Below are positions 35,628-44,430 of a DNA stretch of 64,000 nucleotides, piece after piece (position 1 is the first letter of the stretch; every line of letters starts with the position of its first letter). The stretch covers positions 3,782,001 through 3,846,000 of the forward strand of contig AP025763.1 in assembly GCA_027943745.1 (NCBI GenBank), read 5' to 3'. The stretch comes from Neptuniibacter victor. Its GTDB lineage: Bacteria; Pseudomonadota; Gammaproteobacteria; Pseudomonadales; Balneatricaceae. A program made the position numbers and the translations under genes. The notes beneath the pieces were generated by a model. It was not told the DNA's origin. It saw only the letters and a list, made by a program, of their open reading frames with translations, and ran no database searches.

Positions 35628-35698
35628 ACTGTAACACCTAGCAGATAGGCTAGTAGATAGATCGCTACCTAGCCCCATACGGTAGAAACCGTTACAGT
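35628..35698 (+). ncRNA. Possible structured RNA element upstream of the CHASE-GGDEF gene
   Basis: ACTGTAAC (35628-35635) and GTTACAGT (35691-35698) are perfect reverse complements closing a 55-base interior. The interior has GGCT..GTAG / CTAC..AGCC pairing, a small CTAGC hairpin and an ACGGT-AGAA-ACCGT hairpin (35679-35692). The last hairpin competes with the outer stem. It does not show a recognisable cyclic-di-GMP riboswitch core. It could be a leader, a small RNA or chance. Confidence 0.3.
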
Positions 35699-35829
35699 AA
35701 AGATAACATTGTGGAACAAGCTGAGTTTTATTATTTCTAGCTATAAAAGGAAGGGAAACCTTTAGCTAATAAAGGTGAATTTCCATTTAACTCCCTAGCA
35801 AAGACGATTCAACGCGGTAATAAAGTTTC

Positions 35830-38262
35830 ATGAATCAACGACCTCAATTGAGCAAATACCTAAATATTCTCTTGGTTTGTCTTATAGGCTCAAGCCTCAG
35901 TTTTTTTGGATATTTTCACAGCGCTCAACTTGAGCTGCAACAACAGCAAGCGACTGTCACTAAACTAATTTATGAGCGACAGGCCCAACTCGAAACGCGT
36001 ATCGCAACCACCATTGAAATTCTAGATGCTTTAGGCAGTTTTATATCGAATACAGAATCTCTTTCAGCGCAAGCCTACCACTCTTTTAGCCAACCCATAC
36101 TCGATCGCCACCCAGAATTCTGGGCTGTACACTGGGTACCCCGTATCGCAGATAACGAACGTGAAAACTTCGAAGAAACATTGGCTGCGCGAGGCTTTAT
36201 CAATGGTATAACTGAGCTCGAGCCCTCAACAAACTCCATAACACCCTCATCGCCTAAAAGTGAATACTATCCTGTATTCCTAACAGAGCCGCTAAAGCGT
36301 AATCGAGCAATCATAGGGTTCGATGCAAACTCACGGCAGATTAATAGCGATGTCATTAGCCAAACCCTCAACCAGAGCATCAATTTCCTCTCCTCTGCCC
36401 CTTTTAAACTCGTGCAGGACAATGAGGGTAGCGCGTCTGTTATTTTTTTCCGGCCTGTTTTTTCAATCAACCCCGCACCTGTTGATCCTGACATACGTAA
36501 GCAAAGTATTCGCGGCTATGTTTTTGCATTGGTAAAGCCCCAAACTATCCTCGATATGCTAGCGGCAAGCGATCAAAACATCGCAACTCAACTGCGAGAT
36601 ATCGTAGATGATAATGCGATTAGCATCGGCAGTAGCGGCCACAATAAGATCGAAGAAGACTGGTTAACACAGCAAGTTCGTTTTGCCTCACTCGGCAGGG
36701 AATGGCAGCTAGAGCTTTCCATCTCGGATAAACATCCCTTACTGATAGAGAGTTCTAATCGTGCTATCTTGATACTAATTGCAGGCCTATGCTTTACCTT
36801 TACTCTCGCTGCGATTCTGTACCGCCTATCCCAGGCCCACCTTCAAATAATCCAAGAACGTGACAGGGCCCAAAGTTATCTAGATACAGTAGAAACCATC
36901 ATGATGGTTCTTGATAAACAAGGTCGTATCACGATGATCAATCGTAAGGGCTGCAATATTTTGGGCTATAGCGAAGCTGAGATCATCGATAGCCTCTGGT
37001 ACAGCCCGCGTTACATGCCTGATAGCACAGAACGCTACGACACCTACTTAGCCTGCATGAACAACAAGCTTTCAAAAGAGATCGTCTACAGCGAAAACCC
37101 TGTGCTTGATCATCAAGGAAATAGGCTGCAGATAGCATGGCACAACAGGGTTCAATTCGATAATGACGGTCAACCCTCAGGCATGCTAAGTGCTGGCGAG
37201 GATATTACCCAGAAACACTACTTTTCCTCTCTCGAGCTGATCAGAAGCAAAGCGATGCAATCAGCCCTAGAGGGCTTATCTCTTAGAACGATTTTTGATC
37301 AGGTACTTAAAGGGATAGAAGCACTGAATCCCGGCGCTAAATGCTCAATTCTTCTATTAGATGATTCAGGAAAACATCTGATGGGCTGCTCAGCCCCCTC
37401 GCTACCTAAAGCATACAATGCAGCAATAGATGGTGTAGAGATCGGGGATGGCATAGGTTCATGTGGTACCGCTGCTTTCCGCCAAGAACGAGTCATCGTC
37501 GAAGATATTCAACAACACGCTTATTGGGCTGCATTTAAAGAGCTGGCAGCAGAGCACGAATTGGGAAGTTGCTGGTCAGAACCAATATTCGGTAAGAAAG
37601 GGCGCTTATTAGGCACCTTTGCCATCTACCACGCCAATGTTTGCGCACCGATCGACAGGGATCTTAGTCTTATATCTAAGACTACGGATTTTATCAGCCT
37701 CATTATTGAAGAGCAGCAGACAGAAACCGAGCTCAAACGGATGGCCACCACCGATGAGCTCACCTCACTTCCAAATCGGCGTAAATTCCTCGCTACCCTA
37801 GAGGCGGAGTTAACCAGAGCCAAACGTTACGAACGCCAATTATCTCTATGCATGCTGGACCTTGATCACTTTAAAAAGATCAATGACCGTTATGGGCATC
37901 ATGTTGGAGATACCGTGTTGAGTAACGTCGCGGCAACGATGCAATCGATGCTTCGAGAGACAGACATGGCAGGGAGATTAGGCGGAGAGGAGTTTGGAAT
38001 TCTATTACCTGATACTCAAGAGGAACATGCCATAATACTGGCTGAGAGAATCCGTTTAGCGATCGAAGAACTGGAAATTAGCCATCAAGGCGAATCCTTG
38101 AAATGCACAGCATCAATCGGTGTCGCCAGCATAGCATTGGACGCTGAAACCACCCAGAGTAGCGAACTCCTATCGACAGCAGATTGCTGCCTCTACTATG
38201 CCAAAGAAAATGGCCGGAATAGAGTGAGTAATGTACCGGCTGAACTTAATATCAAAGGGTAG
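35830..38262 (+). CDS. Diguanylate cyclase with CHASE, PAS and GAF domains
   Basis: This 810-residue membrane protein has a first membrane segment at about 10-30, a periplasmic CHASE domain (about 45-290), a second membrane segment (about 312-333), a PAS domain (about 345-465), a GAF domain (about 480-635) and a C-terminal GGDEF domain. The active site is GGEEF at 718-722, and an RxxD inhibitory site (RETD, 709-712) sits at the correct distance, so it should make cyclic-di-GMP with product feedback. There is no EAL domain. CHASE domains bind small extracellular ligands. It forms a single-gene unit ending in a strong terminator. Confidence 0.93.
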   Translation: MNQRPQLSKYLNILLVCLIGSSLSFFGYFHSAQLELQQQQATVTKLIYERQAQLETRIATTIEILDALGSFISNTESLSAQAYHSFSQPILDRHPEFWAVHWVPRIADNERENFEETLAARGFINGITELEPSTNSITPSSPKSEYYPVFLTEPLKRNRAIIGFDANSRQINSDVISQTLNQSINFLSSAPFKLVQDNEGSASVIFFRPVFSINPAPVDPDIRKQSIRGYVFALVKPQTILDMLAASDQNIATQLRDIVDDNAISIGSSGHNKIEEDWLTQQVRFASLGREWQLELSISDKHPLLIESSNRAILILIAGLCFTFTLAAILYRLSQAHLQIIQERDRAQSYLDTVETIMMVLDKQGRITMINRKGCNILGYSEAEIIDSLWYSPRYMPDSTERYDTYLACMNNKLSKEIVYSENPVLDHQGNRLQIAWHNRVQFDNDGQPSGMLSAGEDITQKHYFSSLELIRSKAMQSALEGLSLRTIFDQVLKGIEALNPGAKCSILLLDDSGKHLMGCSAPSLPKAYNAAIDGVEIGDGIGSCGTAAFRQERVIVEDIQQHAYWAAFKELAAEHELGSCWSEPIFGKKGRLLGTFAIYHANVCAPIDRDLSLISKTTDFISLIIEEQQTETELKRMATTDELTSLPNRRKFLATLEAELTRAKRYERQLSLCMLDLDHFKKINDRYGHHVGDTVLSNVAATMQSMLRETDMAGRLGGEEFGILLPDTQEEHAIILAERIRLAIEELEISHQGESLKCTASIGVASIALDAETTQSSELLSTADCCLYYAKENGRNRVSNVPAELNIKG

Positions 38263-38282
38263 AGAAAGCTCCCTCTAAATAC

Positions 38283-38312
38283 AAAAAGCCCGCGATCTGT
38301 CGCGGGCTTTTT
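38283..38312. terminator. Bidirectional intrinsic terminator
   Basis: AAAAAGCCCGCGA and TCGCGGGCTTTTT form a perfect 13-base stem with a four-base loop between two convergent genes; the flanking A and T runs serve both strands. Confidence 0.92.
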
Positions 38313-38350
38313 AAACAACGTATCCTAGAACAGTAGATAAACGGATCAAA

Positions 38351-39112
38351 TTAGATACGTAAACCGCCATCCATTTCGATAATACGTCCAGTAAAGAACT
38401 CATTCTCGATGATGTACTGAAGCGTATGCGCCATCTCTTCTACTTCACCTAAACGGCGAACAGGTACTGCTGAAACCATACGTTCAATCGCTTCAGGCTT
38501 CATTTGAGCTGTCATCTCAGTAGCAATAACACCCGGTGCAATACCACCAACGCGGATACCATGACGCGCTAATTCACCCGCCCAGCTTGTTACCATTGTC
38601 GCTACCGCAGCTTTAGTCGCAGAGTAGTTAGTTTGGCCCATATTACCAGCACGAGATACAGATGAGATATTAACAATCACGCCACCTTCGCCTTGGACAG
38701 CCATGATGCTGGCCGCTTCACGACCACACAGGAAGGAACCTGTCATATTCACGTTAACAACTGACTGGAACTGATCTAGACCCATTTTAGCAACAAGCTG
38801 GCCATCTTTAACTTTGATCAGCATGCCATCACGCATAAGACCTGCATTGTTAACTAAGCCGTTAATCTTGCCAAAATCAGCCTTAATCTGCGCAAATGTA
38901 TTCTCGACTGCAGATTCATCTGTAATATTACAAACGTAACCACGACCTTCACCACCTAGTTCAGCACAAGATGCTGCGGCTTCGTTCAAGGTATCCTGAT
39001 CTAGATCGATCAGTGCTAATTTAGCGCCTTGCTTAGCCAAGTTCTCTGCCATTGCACGACCTAAACCACGACCACCACCGGTGATAACGAATACACTGTC
39101 TTTAACCTGCAT
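38351..39112 (-). CDS. SDR-family reductase/dehydrogenase (FabG-like)
   Basis: This 253-residue classical short-chain dehydrogenase has TGGGRGLGRAMAE at about 12-24, an acidic IDLD after the second strand (suggesting NAD preference), NNAG near 89, catalytic Ser in ISSVSRAGNMGQTNYSATKA with Tyr and Lys, and the C-terminal FTGRIIEMDGG. It resembles 3-oxoacyl-ACP reductases and 3-hydroxyacyl-CoA dehydrogenases used in isoleucine or fatty-acid breakdown. AGGAGAAAGGT precedes the ATG. It may supply the 2-methyl-3-hydroxybutyryl-CoA dehydrogenase step missing from the valine cluster, but this is inference from location. Confidence 0.87.
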   Translation of the reverse strand: MQVKDSVFVITGGGRGLGRAMAENLAKQGAKLALIDLDQDTLNEAAASCAELGGEGRGYVCNITDESAVENTFAQIKADFGKINGLVNNAGLMRDGMLIKVKDGQLVAKMGLDQFQSVVNVNMTGSFLCGREAASIMAVQGEGGVIVNISSVSRAGNMGQTNYSATKAAVATMVTSWAGELARHGIRVGGIAPGVIATEMTAQMKPEAIERMVSAVPVRRLGEVEEMAHTLQYIIENEFFTGRIIEMDGGLRI

Positions 39113-39242
39113 ACCTTTCTCCTATCAGCTAGCAACATAACGCCGGCGTTCGCTGCGTCTACTTTGCGTTAGCTATTAATCGCTTCATTTTATGACCCCT
39201 TTTATAGCGTTTTTTCACCTTGATTGCGAGCAAAAGTAGGTG

Positions 39243-39252
39243 TTTTCCCTTA
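39243..39252 (+). promoter_or_regulatory. TTTTCCCTWA element upstream of the SDR gene
   Basis: TTTTCCCTTA, an exact copy of the recurrent element, lies 131 bases upstream of the SDR start in the otherwise featureless 188-base gap. Confidence 0.4.
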
Positions 39253-39300
39253 TTTTTTGACTTAACCTTGTAAGCGCAGCAACGCTGACAAATTACACAG

Positions 39301-40026
39301 TTAAACAGGGGTAATAAATGCCTCAGAATAACTCCGGTAGGCCGCTTCAAAGTCTTTTGCCATGGCACCGGGAAATAGATGAAAATCACCGGCGGCTAGT
39401 GCACTCACGATCCCTTCCGATACGATAGATACAGAATCCATTTCATCAAAGTTCGCTTCTACTCCCATATCGGTGTCGATGGGACCTGGATGCACGCTCA
39501 ATACGCTCACACCTTGCTTAGCAAATTTGTCACGCAGGCCTTGAGTAATTGCATAAGCAGCTGCCTTCGACGCTGAGTAGCTGGAAAAAGGAGTAAAATT
39601 TTTAATCGAGACCACCGAGTTTATCTGGACGAATGCTCCACCATTAATCTGCAAGATATCAGCAAAGGTATTTGCCACCCTTACTAAACCAAACACATTG
39701 ACCTCAAGCTCTTTCCTTAGCGATGCTTCAATATGCTCACTCAATGGATCAGCAGGAGCAAGAACACCTGCGTTATTAACCACAATATTGACATCTGCTG
39801 CCAGTAACGCCAATTTACTAATCGATTCAGCATCCGTTACATCGGCCTGCAGAGTTACTACTTTATCGCCATACAAACGGTGCAACGCTTGAGTCGATTC
39901 TTGATTACGCACGACCAAATACACCTTGCTAGCGCCATGAGCGAGGAACGACTCAACGATAGCTTTTCCAATACCACGATTTGCCCCAGTAACTAAAGCC
40001 ACGCTTCCTTTGATGCTGACACTCAT
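39301..40026 (-). CDS. Short-chain dehydrogenase/reductase family oxidoreductase
   Basis: ATG 40024-40026 (MSVSIKGSVALVTGANRGIG) is chosen because GAGAGG lies six bases before it, giving 241 residues. The cofactor loop TGANRGIGKA, VNNAGVLAP and the active-site Ser with Tyr and Lys in FSSYSASKAAAY are present. It differs in its C-terminal half from the FabG-like neighbour and is closer to short SDRs of unknown function. It lies downstream of the terminated prpE-like operon and in the same direction as the other SDR, 188 bases apart. The substrate is unknown. Confidence 0.87.
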   Translation of the reverse strand: MSVSIKGSVALVTGANRGIGKAIVESFLAHGASKVYLVVRNQESTQALHRLYGDKVVTLQADVTDAESISKLALLAADVNIVVNNAGVLAPADPLSEHIEASLRKELEVNVFGLVRVANTFADILQINGGAFVQINSVVSIKNFTPFSSYSASKAAAYAITQGLRDKFAKQGVSVLSVHPGPIDTDMGVEANFDEMDSVSIVSEGIVSALAAGDFHLFPGAMAKDFEAAYRSYSEAFITPV

Positions 40027-40210
40027 GTTAGACCTCTCGATTGTACGAATGAACATTACTCAAACCTGAGATTTCAACTACTAATTACTTTTTTGGCAAT
40101 TAATCTACTTAAGATTGTTCAGAAACCTTCTTAGATCGAACCTAGCCAAAAAACCTAACCGCTTTATTTCTATACACCACACCTTACCTATAGATAACCT
40201 ACCAGAAACA

Positions 40211-40251
40211 AAAAAACCGGCAAAACTGCTCTCACAGCTTGGCCGGTTTTT
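40211..40251 (-). terminator. Intrinsic terminator of the valine operon
   Basis: AAAAACCGGC and GCCGGTTTTT flank a 20-base loop; on the minus strand the stem is followed by a T run. It lies about 40 bases beyond the prpE-like stop. Confidence 0.8.
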
Positions 40252-40253
40252 CG

Positions 40254-40279
40254 GTTCGCTTAGAGCAATCTAAGCGAAC
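40254..40279 (-). repeat. Second hairpin at the end of the prpE-like gene
   Basis: GTTCGCTTAG and CTAAGCGAAC are a perfect ten-base inverted repeat with a six-base loop, lying between the stop codon and the terminator, so the transcript ends in two tandem hairpins. Confidence 0.7.
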
Positions 40280-40289
40280 ACCCCTTCAA

Positions 40290-42179
40290 TTAGATTGCGC
40301 CACGGGCTTCGATCAATGCTTCAATCTCAGGAAGAATCGTCGCGTCATCAATCGTCGATGGCATCTTATACTCTTCTTTAGCAGCAATCTTACGCAAGAT
40401 CGCGCGCAAAATTTTACCCGAACGTGTTTTAGGCAAACGCTCAACGACAATCGCACTGCGGAAGCAGGCCAATGCACCCACCTGGTCACGTACCATCTGA
40501 ACTAACTCAGCTTGAAGGTCATCTTCATCGATAGCCTCACCCGCTTTAAGTACAATCAAGCCAACAGGCAATTGCCCTTTCAGTTCGTCGTTTACGCCAA
40601 TTACCGCACATTCAGCAACAGCAGGGTGCGCTGAAACCACCTCTTCCATTTCGCCTGTGGATAAACGGTGACCTGATACGTTAATTACATCATCAGTACG
40701 GCCGGTGATGTAGATATAGCCATCATCATCTTTAAAGCCACCATCACCTGTATGGTAATAACCTGGGAAAGCTTCTAGGTAGGAACTGACATAGCGATCA
40801 TTGTTGTTCCAAATGCTCCAAGCGACGCCAGGAGGCATAGGTAATTTAACGCAGATATTACCTGCATCGCCATCAGCCACTTCGACGCCATCGCCATCTA
40901 ATACACGAATGTCGTAACCTGGAATCGGCTTATTGGTAGAACCTAAACGCGCTTCAGATGGCGAATCCCAACCCATCATAGGGGCGGTCATTGGCCAGCC
41001 AGTCTCAGTCTGCCACCAGTGGTCTATCACAGGAACTTTTAAGAGATCAGTTAACCAGTAGAAGGTTGAAGAGTCGAGTTTTTCGCCCGCAACAAAGACC
41101 CAATTTAAACTACTAAGATCGTAGTTCTGGGACAGAGCGCCCTCTGGATCTTCTTTACGAATAGCACGAAATGCCGTTGGCGCACAGAACATCGAATTAA
41201 CTTTATATTCTTCGATAACACGCCAAAAGGTGCCTGCATCAGGGTTACGAATCGGCTTACCTTCGAAGAAGATAGCACTACAACCACCCATCAGCGGCCC
41301 ATAAACGATAAAGGAGTGCCCAACAACCCAACCTATATCGGATGCTCCCCACCACACATCGCCAGCTTTCATGCCGTAGACATTATTTAGCGCATAACTC
41401 AGTGCAACAGCATGACCGCCGTTGTCACGAACAATGCCCTTTGGTTGGCCTGTCGTGCCTGATGTGTACAAGATATACAGCGGATCAGAACCCTTAACGG
41501 CAACACACTCGGCTTGCTCTACACCTTCTTGAATGTCGTACCAATCCAGATCACGCTCATTGTTCATTTCAGCTTTGACCATTGGGCGCTGACAAACAAT
41601 CGTATGTTCTGGTTTATGACTGGCAAGATCGATCGCTTTATCCACAAGAGGTTTATAAGCAATCTTCTTATCAAATTCGATACCGCAAGAAGCGGTTAAG
41701 ATCATTTTCGGGCTAGCATCATCAATTCGAATCGCCATCTCTGCTGGTGCAAAGCCACCGAATACAACGGAATGGATCGCACCTAAACGCGCGCAAGCAA
41801 GCATAGCAACAGCGGCTTCAGGGATCATCGGCATATAGATAAGTACTGTATCGCCTTTACTAATGCCCTTCGCTTTCAAAGCACCGGCAAACGTCGCTAC
41901 TTTATCTTTTAGCTGGCTATAAGTGATGGCATCTTTAGTGCCTGCCGCAGGTGAATCATAATACAACGCAACCTGATCACCTCGACCATTTTCAACATGG
42001 TAGTCAACAGCAAGATAGCAGCTATTCAGTTCGCCATCGGCATACCAGTTGTATGTGCCAAAATCTGTTTTTTGCAACGTTGTTTCTGGTTTCTTAAACC
42101 AAGAGATACGATCAGCCTGCTTAGCCCAGTAAGCTTCCGTATTATCTAACGCAGCCTGATATTCATCGTTATATCCCAT
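40290..42179 (-). CDS. prpE: Propionyl/acetyl-CoA synthetase (PrpE-like)
   Basis: This 629-residue ANL-family ligase shows acetyl-/propionyl-CoA synthetase features along its length: VLIYMPMIPEAAVAMLACAR, GAIHSVVFGGFAPAEMAIRI, YTSGTTGQPKGIVRDNGGHA, YWLTDLL..DHWWQTETGWP, ITGRTDDVINVSGHRLSTGE and the adenylation lysine in RLPKTRSGKILRAILRKI. Length matches PrpE (628 in E. coli). It forms propionyl- or acetyl-CoA from the free acid with ATP. As the last gene of the mms operon it could recover propionate lost by hydrolysis of propionyl-CoA, the end product of valine breakdown. GAGG precedes the ATG. Exact acid specificity is not determinable. Confidence 0.88.
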   Translation of the reverse strand: MGYNDEYQAALDNTEAYWAKQADRISWFKKPETTLQKTDFGTYNWYADGELNSCYLAVDYHVENGRGDQVALYYDSPAAGTKDAITYSQLKDKVATFAGALKAKGISKGDTVLIYMPMIPEAAVAMLACARLGAIHSVVFGGFAPAEMAIRIDDASPKMILTASCGIEFDKKIAYKPLVDKAIDLASHKPEHTIVCQRPMVKAEMNNERDLDWYDIQEGVEQAECVAVKGSDPLYILYTSGTTGQPKGIVRDNGGHAVALSYALNNVYGMKAGDVWWGASDIGWVVGHSFIVYGPLMGGCSAIFFEGKPIRNPDAGTFWRVIEEYKVNSMFCAPTAFRAIRKEDPEGALSQNYDLSSLNWVFVAGEKLDSSTFYWLTDLLKVPVIDHWWQTETGWPMTAPMMGWDSPSEARLGSTNKPIPGYDIRVLDGDGVEVADGDAGNICVKLPMPPGVAWSIWNNNDRYVSSYLEAFPGYYHTGDGGFKDDDGYIYITGRTDDVINVSGHRLSTGEMEEVVSAHPAVAECAVIGVNDELKGQLPVGLIVLKAGEAIDEDDLQAELVQMVRDQVGALACFRSAIVVERLPKTRSGKILRAILRKIAAKEEYKMPSTIDDATILPEIEALIEARGAI

Positions 42180-42240
42180 CGATAAAACCTCATTATTTTT
42201 TTAATAGAGCCAACACTAAAAAGTGCTGAGAGGACTTACC

Positions 42241-42275
42241 AACCTGCCACTTTTAATAAATAAAAGTGGCAGGTT
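42241..42275 (-). repeat. Perfect 15-base hairpin between mmsB and prpE
   Basis: AACCTGCCACTTTTA and its exact reverse complement flank a five-base loop in the 104-base gap. No T run follows, so it is an intercistronic element that could partly stop transcription or protect the upstream message. Confidence 0.75.
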
Positions 42276-42283
42276 CCATATAA

Positions 42284-43174
42284 TTACTGGTCTTGATAAA
42301 GGCGTAGTACGCTGGAGAAATCCAGACCGCCGTTACCATTAGCTTTATGCAGGTTATACAGTGCACGTGCCTGCGAGCCCATTGGAGTAGGAGAAGCGCT
42401 CTGCTGGCTTACATCCATTGCTAAACCTAGATCTTTAAACATTAGGTCAACCTGGAAACCGCCTTGGTAATCGTTAGAAGATGGTACACCTTCCATCACA
42501 CCTGGGAACGGGTTGTAAACCTGAAGAGCCCAGTTGTTGCCAGAGCTCTGTTTCATAATTTCAGACAAAACAGCAGGATCTAGACCGTTCTTAACACCCA
42601 TATTTAGGGCTTCAGCAGTACCTGTCATCAAGATGGATAGCAGCATGTTGTTGCAACATTTTGCTACTTGGCCTGCGCCGTTATCACCCGCATGGAAAAT
42701 ATTTTTACCCATGCATTCTAGAATCGGTTTTGCTTTATTGAACTGGGCTTCTGATGCACCCACCATGAAAGCTAATGTCCCAGCAACTGCACCACCAACA
42801 CCACCTGATACAGGTGCATCGATAAAGCTAACACCACGCTCAGCACCAACGGCTGCTACACGGGTTGCAGTCTCAGCATCGATCGTTGAAGAATCAATAA
42901 TAAGCGTACCGTCTGCTACAACATCAAACAGAGGCTGATCACCTGTTACGTAGATACCTTCTACGTGTTTGCCCGCTGGTAACATTGAAACGACAAATTC
43001 AACATCTGTTGCTGCTTCTACCGCTGTTGCTGCAGCACTACCACCTTCATCTACTACTTTCTGAATTGCATCTTGAGATAGATCGAATGCTTTTACTGAG
43101 TGACCCGCTTTCGCTAGGTTGATCGCCATTGGGCCACCCATGTTGCCTAAACCAATAAAACCGATAGTCGCCAT
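42284..43174 (-). CDS. mmsB: 3-Hydroxyisobutyrate dehydrogenase
   Basis: This 296-residue beta-hydroxyacid dehydrogenase has the N-terminal GFIGLGNMGGPMAINLAKAG dinucleotide fold, the substrate segment DAPVSGGVGGAVAGTLAFMV, and the catalytic Lys in GQVAKCCNNMLL. It oxidises 3-hydroxyisobutyrate to methylmalonate semialdehyde using NAD. It lies fifth in the valine operon, between the 3-hydroxyisobutyryl-CoA hydrolase that makes its substrate and the prpE-like ligase. mmsA, which uses its product, heads the operon. Confidence 0.95.
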   Translation of the reverse strand: MATIGFIGLGNMGGPMAINLAKAGHSVKAFDLSQDAIQKVVDEGGSAAATAVEAATDVEFVVSMLPAGKHVEGIYVTGDQPLFDVVADGTLIIDSSTIDAETATRVAAVGAERGVSFIDAPVSGGVGGAVAGTLAFMVGASEAQFNKAKPILECMGKNIFHAGDNGAGQVAKCCNNMLLSILMTGTAEALNMGVKNGLDPAVLSEIMKQSSGNNWALQVYNPFPGVMEGVPSSNDYQGGFQVDLMFKDLGLAMDVSQQSASPTPMGSQARALYNLHKANGNGGLDFSSVLRLYQDQ

Positions 43175-43203
43175 TATCTTCGCCCTTTTATCATTATTAA
43201 TTA

Positions 43204-43237
43204 AGAAGGCAGCAACCCTTAATGCTGACTGCCTTCT
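43204..43237 (-). repeat. Hairpin between the hydrolase gene and mmsB
   Basis: AGAAGGCAG and CTGCCTTCT are a perfect nine-base inverted repeat with a 16-base loop that itself has an AGCA/TGCT pair. No T run follows. Confidence 0.65.
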
Positions 43238-43267
43238 GGACTAAAACTACATCCTGAAAGTACTTTC

Positions 43268-44365
43268 TTATAAACCTGCTAGTGGGTTTGTTTCCCAAGG
43301 GGACACAAAGAACTCAGCCACTTTAGCTTGATCTACATCAGCTAAAGTTTTGAACGTCCACTGCGGGCTTCCATCTTTATCCACCAACAAGGCACGCACA
43401 CCTTCAGGGAATTCACGATGCTTACAACACTGCACTGACAGTACTAACTCAGCACAGAAAACCTCTTTAAGTGACATCTGGCTCGTCACTTCCATCTGAC
43501 GTTGGATCAAGTTAATCGCTAACGGACTACCATGACCAATAGCTTTCTTAGAACGATTTACCCACTTGTCATCACTTTCAACCGCCAGCAATGCATCAAC
43601 AATCTCTTCTACGCTGTCATGATCCGTCACAGATTGAATGAAGTCATAATGATTCTGGACAGGAGAGTCGCTGTTGAATTGCGGTTTAGACTCACTCTCT
43701 AAACTACGTAGCACACGATTAACTGCTGCCGTTGAATCCTTATCCCAAGATTCAGCCTGAAGACGCTCGACCATCACATCACGCAGTTCAGCCGCAACAA
43801 AGCGATCAGCTAAGCCAAGAAAAAGCGCATCAGCGGCATTCATTGGGTTGCCCGTTAAGCCAAGAAACAGACCGGTACGACCAGGCATATGGTTGAGGAA
43901 CCAACTACCACCAACATCTGGATATAGACCAATCGTCACTTCAGGCATCGCCATATGCGATGTTTCCGTAACAACACGGTGGCTACAACCATTCATCAGG
44001 CCCATACCGCCGCCCATTACAATACCGCTACCCCAACAGATGATTGGTTTAGGATATGTATGGATAGTGTAATCAAGCGTATATTCGCGAGTAAAAAACT
44101 CTTCAGGGAAAGATTCTGCGCCATCACCGGTCATCGATTTATACAAGTTGACGACATCGCCACCCGCACAAAAAGCTTTTTCTCCAGCACTATCTAAAAT
44201 GACAGCAGCAACGCTCTCATCATTTTTCCATTGATCCAGCTTTGGCTGAATTAGATCAATCATATCTAGCGTTAATGCGTTCAATGAACGCTCCGCATTC
44301 AGGCTGATCTCAACGATCTTTCTACCGTCTTGCGTTGGATATTCGTTAAACAGTACGCAACTCAT
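43268..44365 (-). CDS. 3-Hydroxyisobutyryl-CoA hydrolase
   Basis: This 365-residue crotonase-superfamily protein is longer than hydratases, as is usual for HIBCH. Diagnostic stretches are AGEKAFCAGGDVVNLYK, CWGSGIVMGGGMGLMNGCSH, and MAMPEVTIGLYPDVGGSWFL with catalytic Glu and Asp. It cleaves 3-hydroxyisobutyryl-CoA to the free acid, avoiding build-up of toxic methacrylyl-CoA. It lies 65 bases after the enoyl-CoA hydratase. AGGA precedes the ATG. The position in the valine operon supports the assignment. Confidence 0.93.
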   Translation of the reverse strand: MSCVLFNEYPTQDGRKIVEISLNAERSLNALTLDMIDLIQPKLDQWKNDESVAAVILDSAGEKAFCAGGDVVNLYKSMTGDGAESFPEEFFTREYTLDYTIHTYPKPIICWGSGIVMGGGMGLMNGCSHRVVTETSHMAMPEVTIGLYPDVGGSWFLNHMPGRTGLFLGLTGNPMNAADALFLGLADRFVAAELRDVMVERLQAESWDKDSTAAVNRVLRSLESESKPQFNSDSPVQNHYDFIQSVTDHDSVEEIVDALLAVESDDKWVNRSKKAIGHGSPLAINLIQRQMEVTSQMSLKEVFCAELVLSVQCCKHREFPEGVRALLVDKDGSPQWTFKTLADVDQAKVAEFFVSPWETNPLAGL

Positions 44366-44387
44366 TATGCTTTTTCCTGTTCAGATC

Positions 44388-44418
44388 AGGGTGTCATCAC
44401 GATAAGCTAAACACCCCT
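44388..44418 (-). repeat. Inverted repeat between the hydratase and hydrolase genes
   Basis: AGGGTGT (44388-44394) and ACACCC(C)T (44411-44418) can pair around a 16-base loop. It is weaker than the other intercistronic hairpins of this operon. Confidence 0.45.
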
Positions 44419-44430
44419 CTTCAATTGCCG

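Larger units (their letters stand above)
35427..35829 (+). other. 403-base intergenic region: terminator, structured segment, leader
   Basis: After the ETF-quinone oxidoreductase terminator (35482-35520) the region is AT-rich to about 35620. It then holds a 71-base segment with nested inverted repeats (35628-35698) and a GGTTTCCCTT-type site on minus at 35751-35760. No open frame or known RNA family was recognised. The cyclase gene start at 35830 has no strong ribosome site. Confidence 0.6.

Noticed and set aside
35628-35698. Cyclic-di-GMP riboswitch before the GGDEF gene
   Set aside because: The stems are real but I could not find the conserved core of the known cyclic-di-GMP riboswitch classes, so only a generic structured element is reported.
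38351-40026. The two SDR genes as one operon
   Set aside because: A 188-base gap separates them and the second-placed gene has its own upstream element, so co-transcription is not supported.
42534-42938. 134-residue frame opposite mmsB
   Set aside because: A mirror of codon bias in a well-supported gene; no domain.
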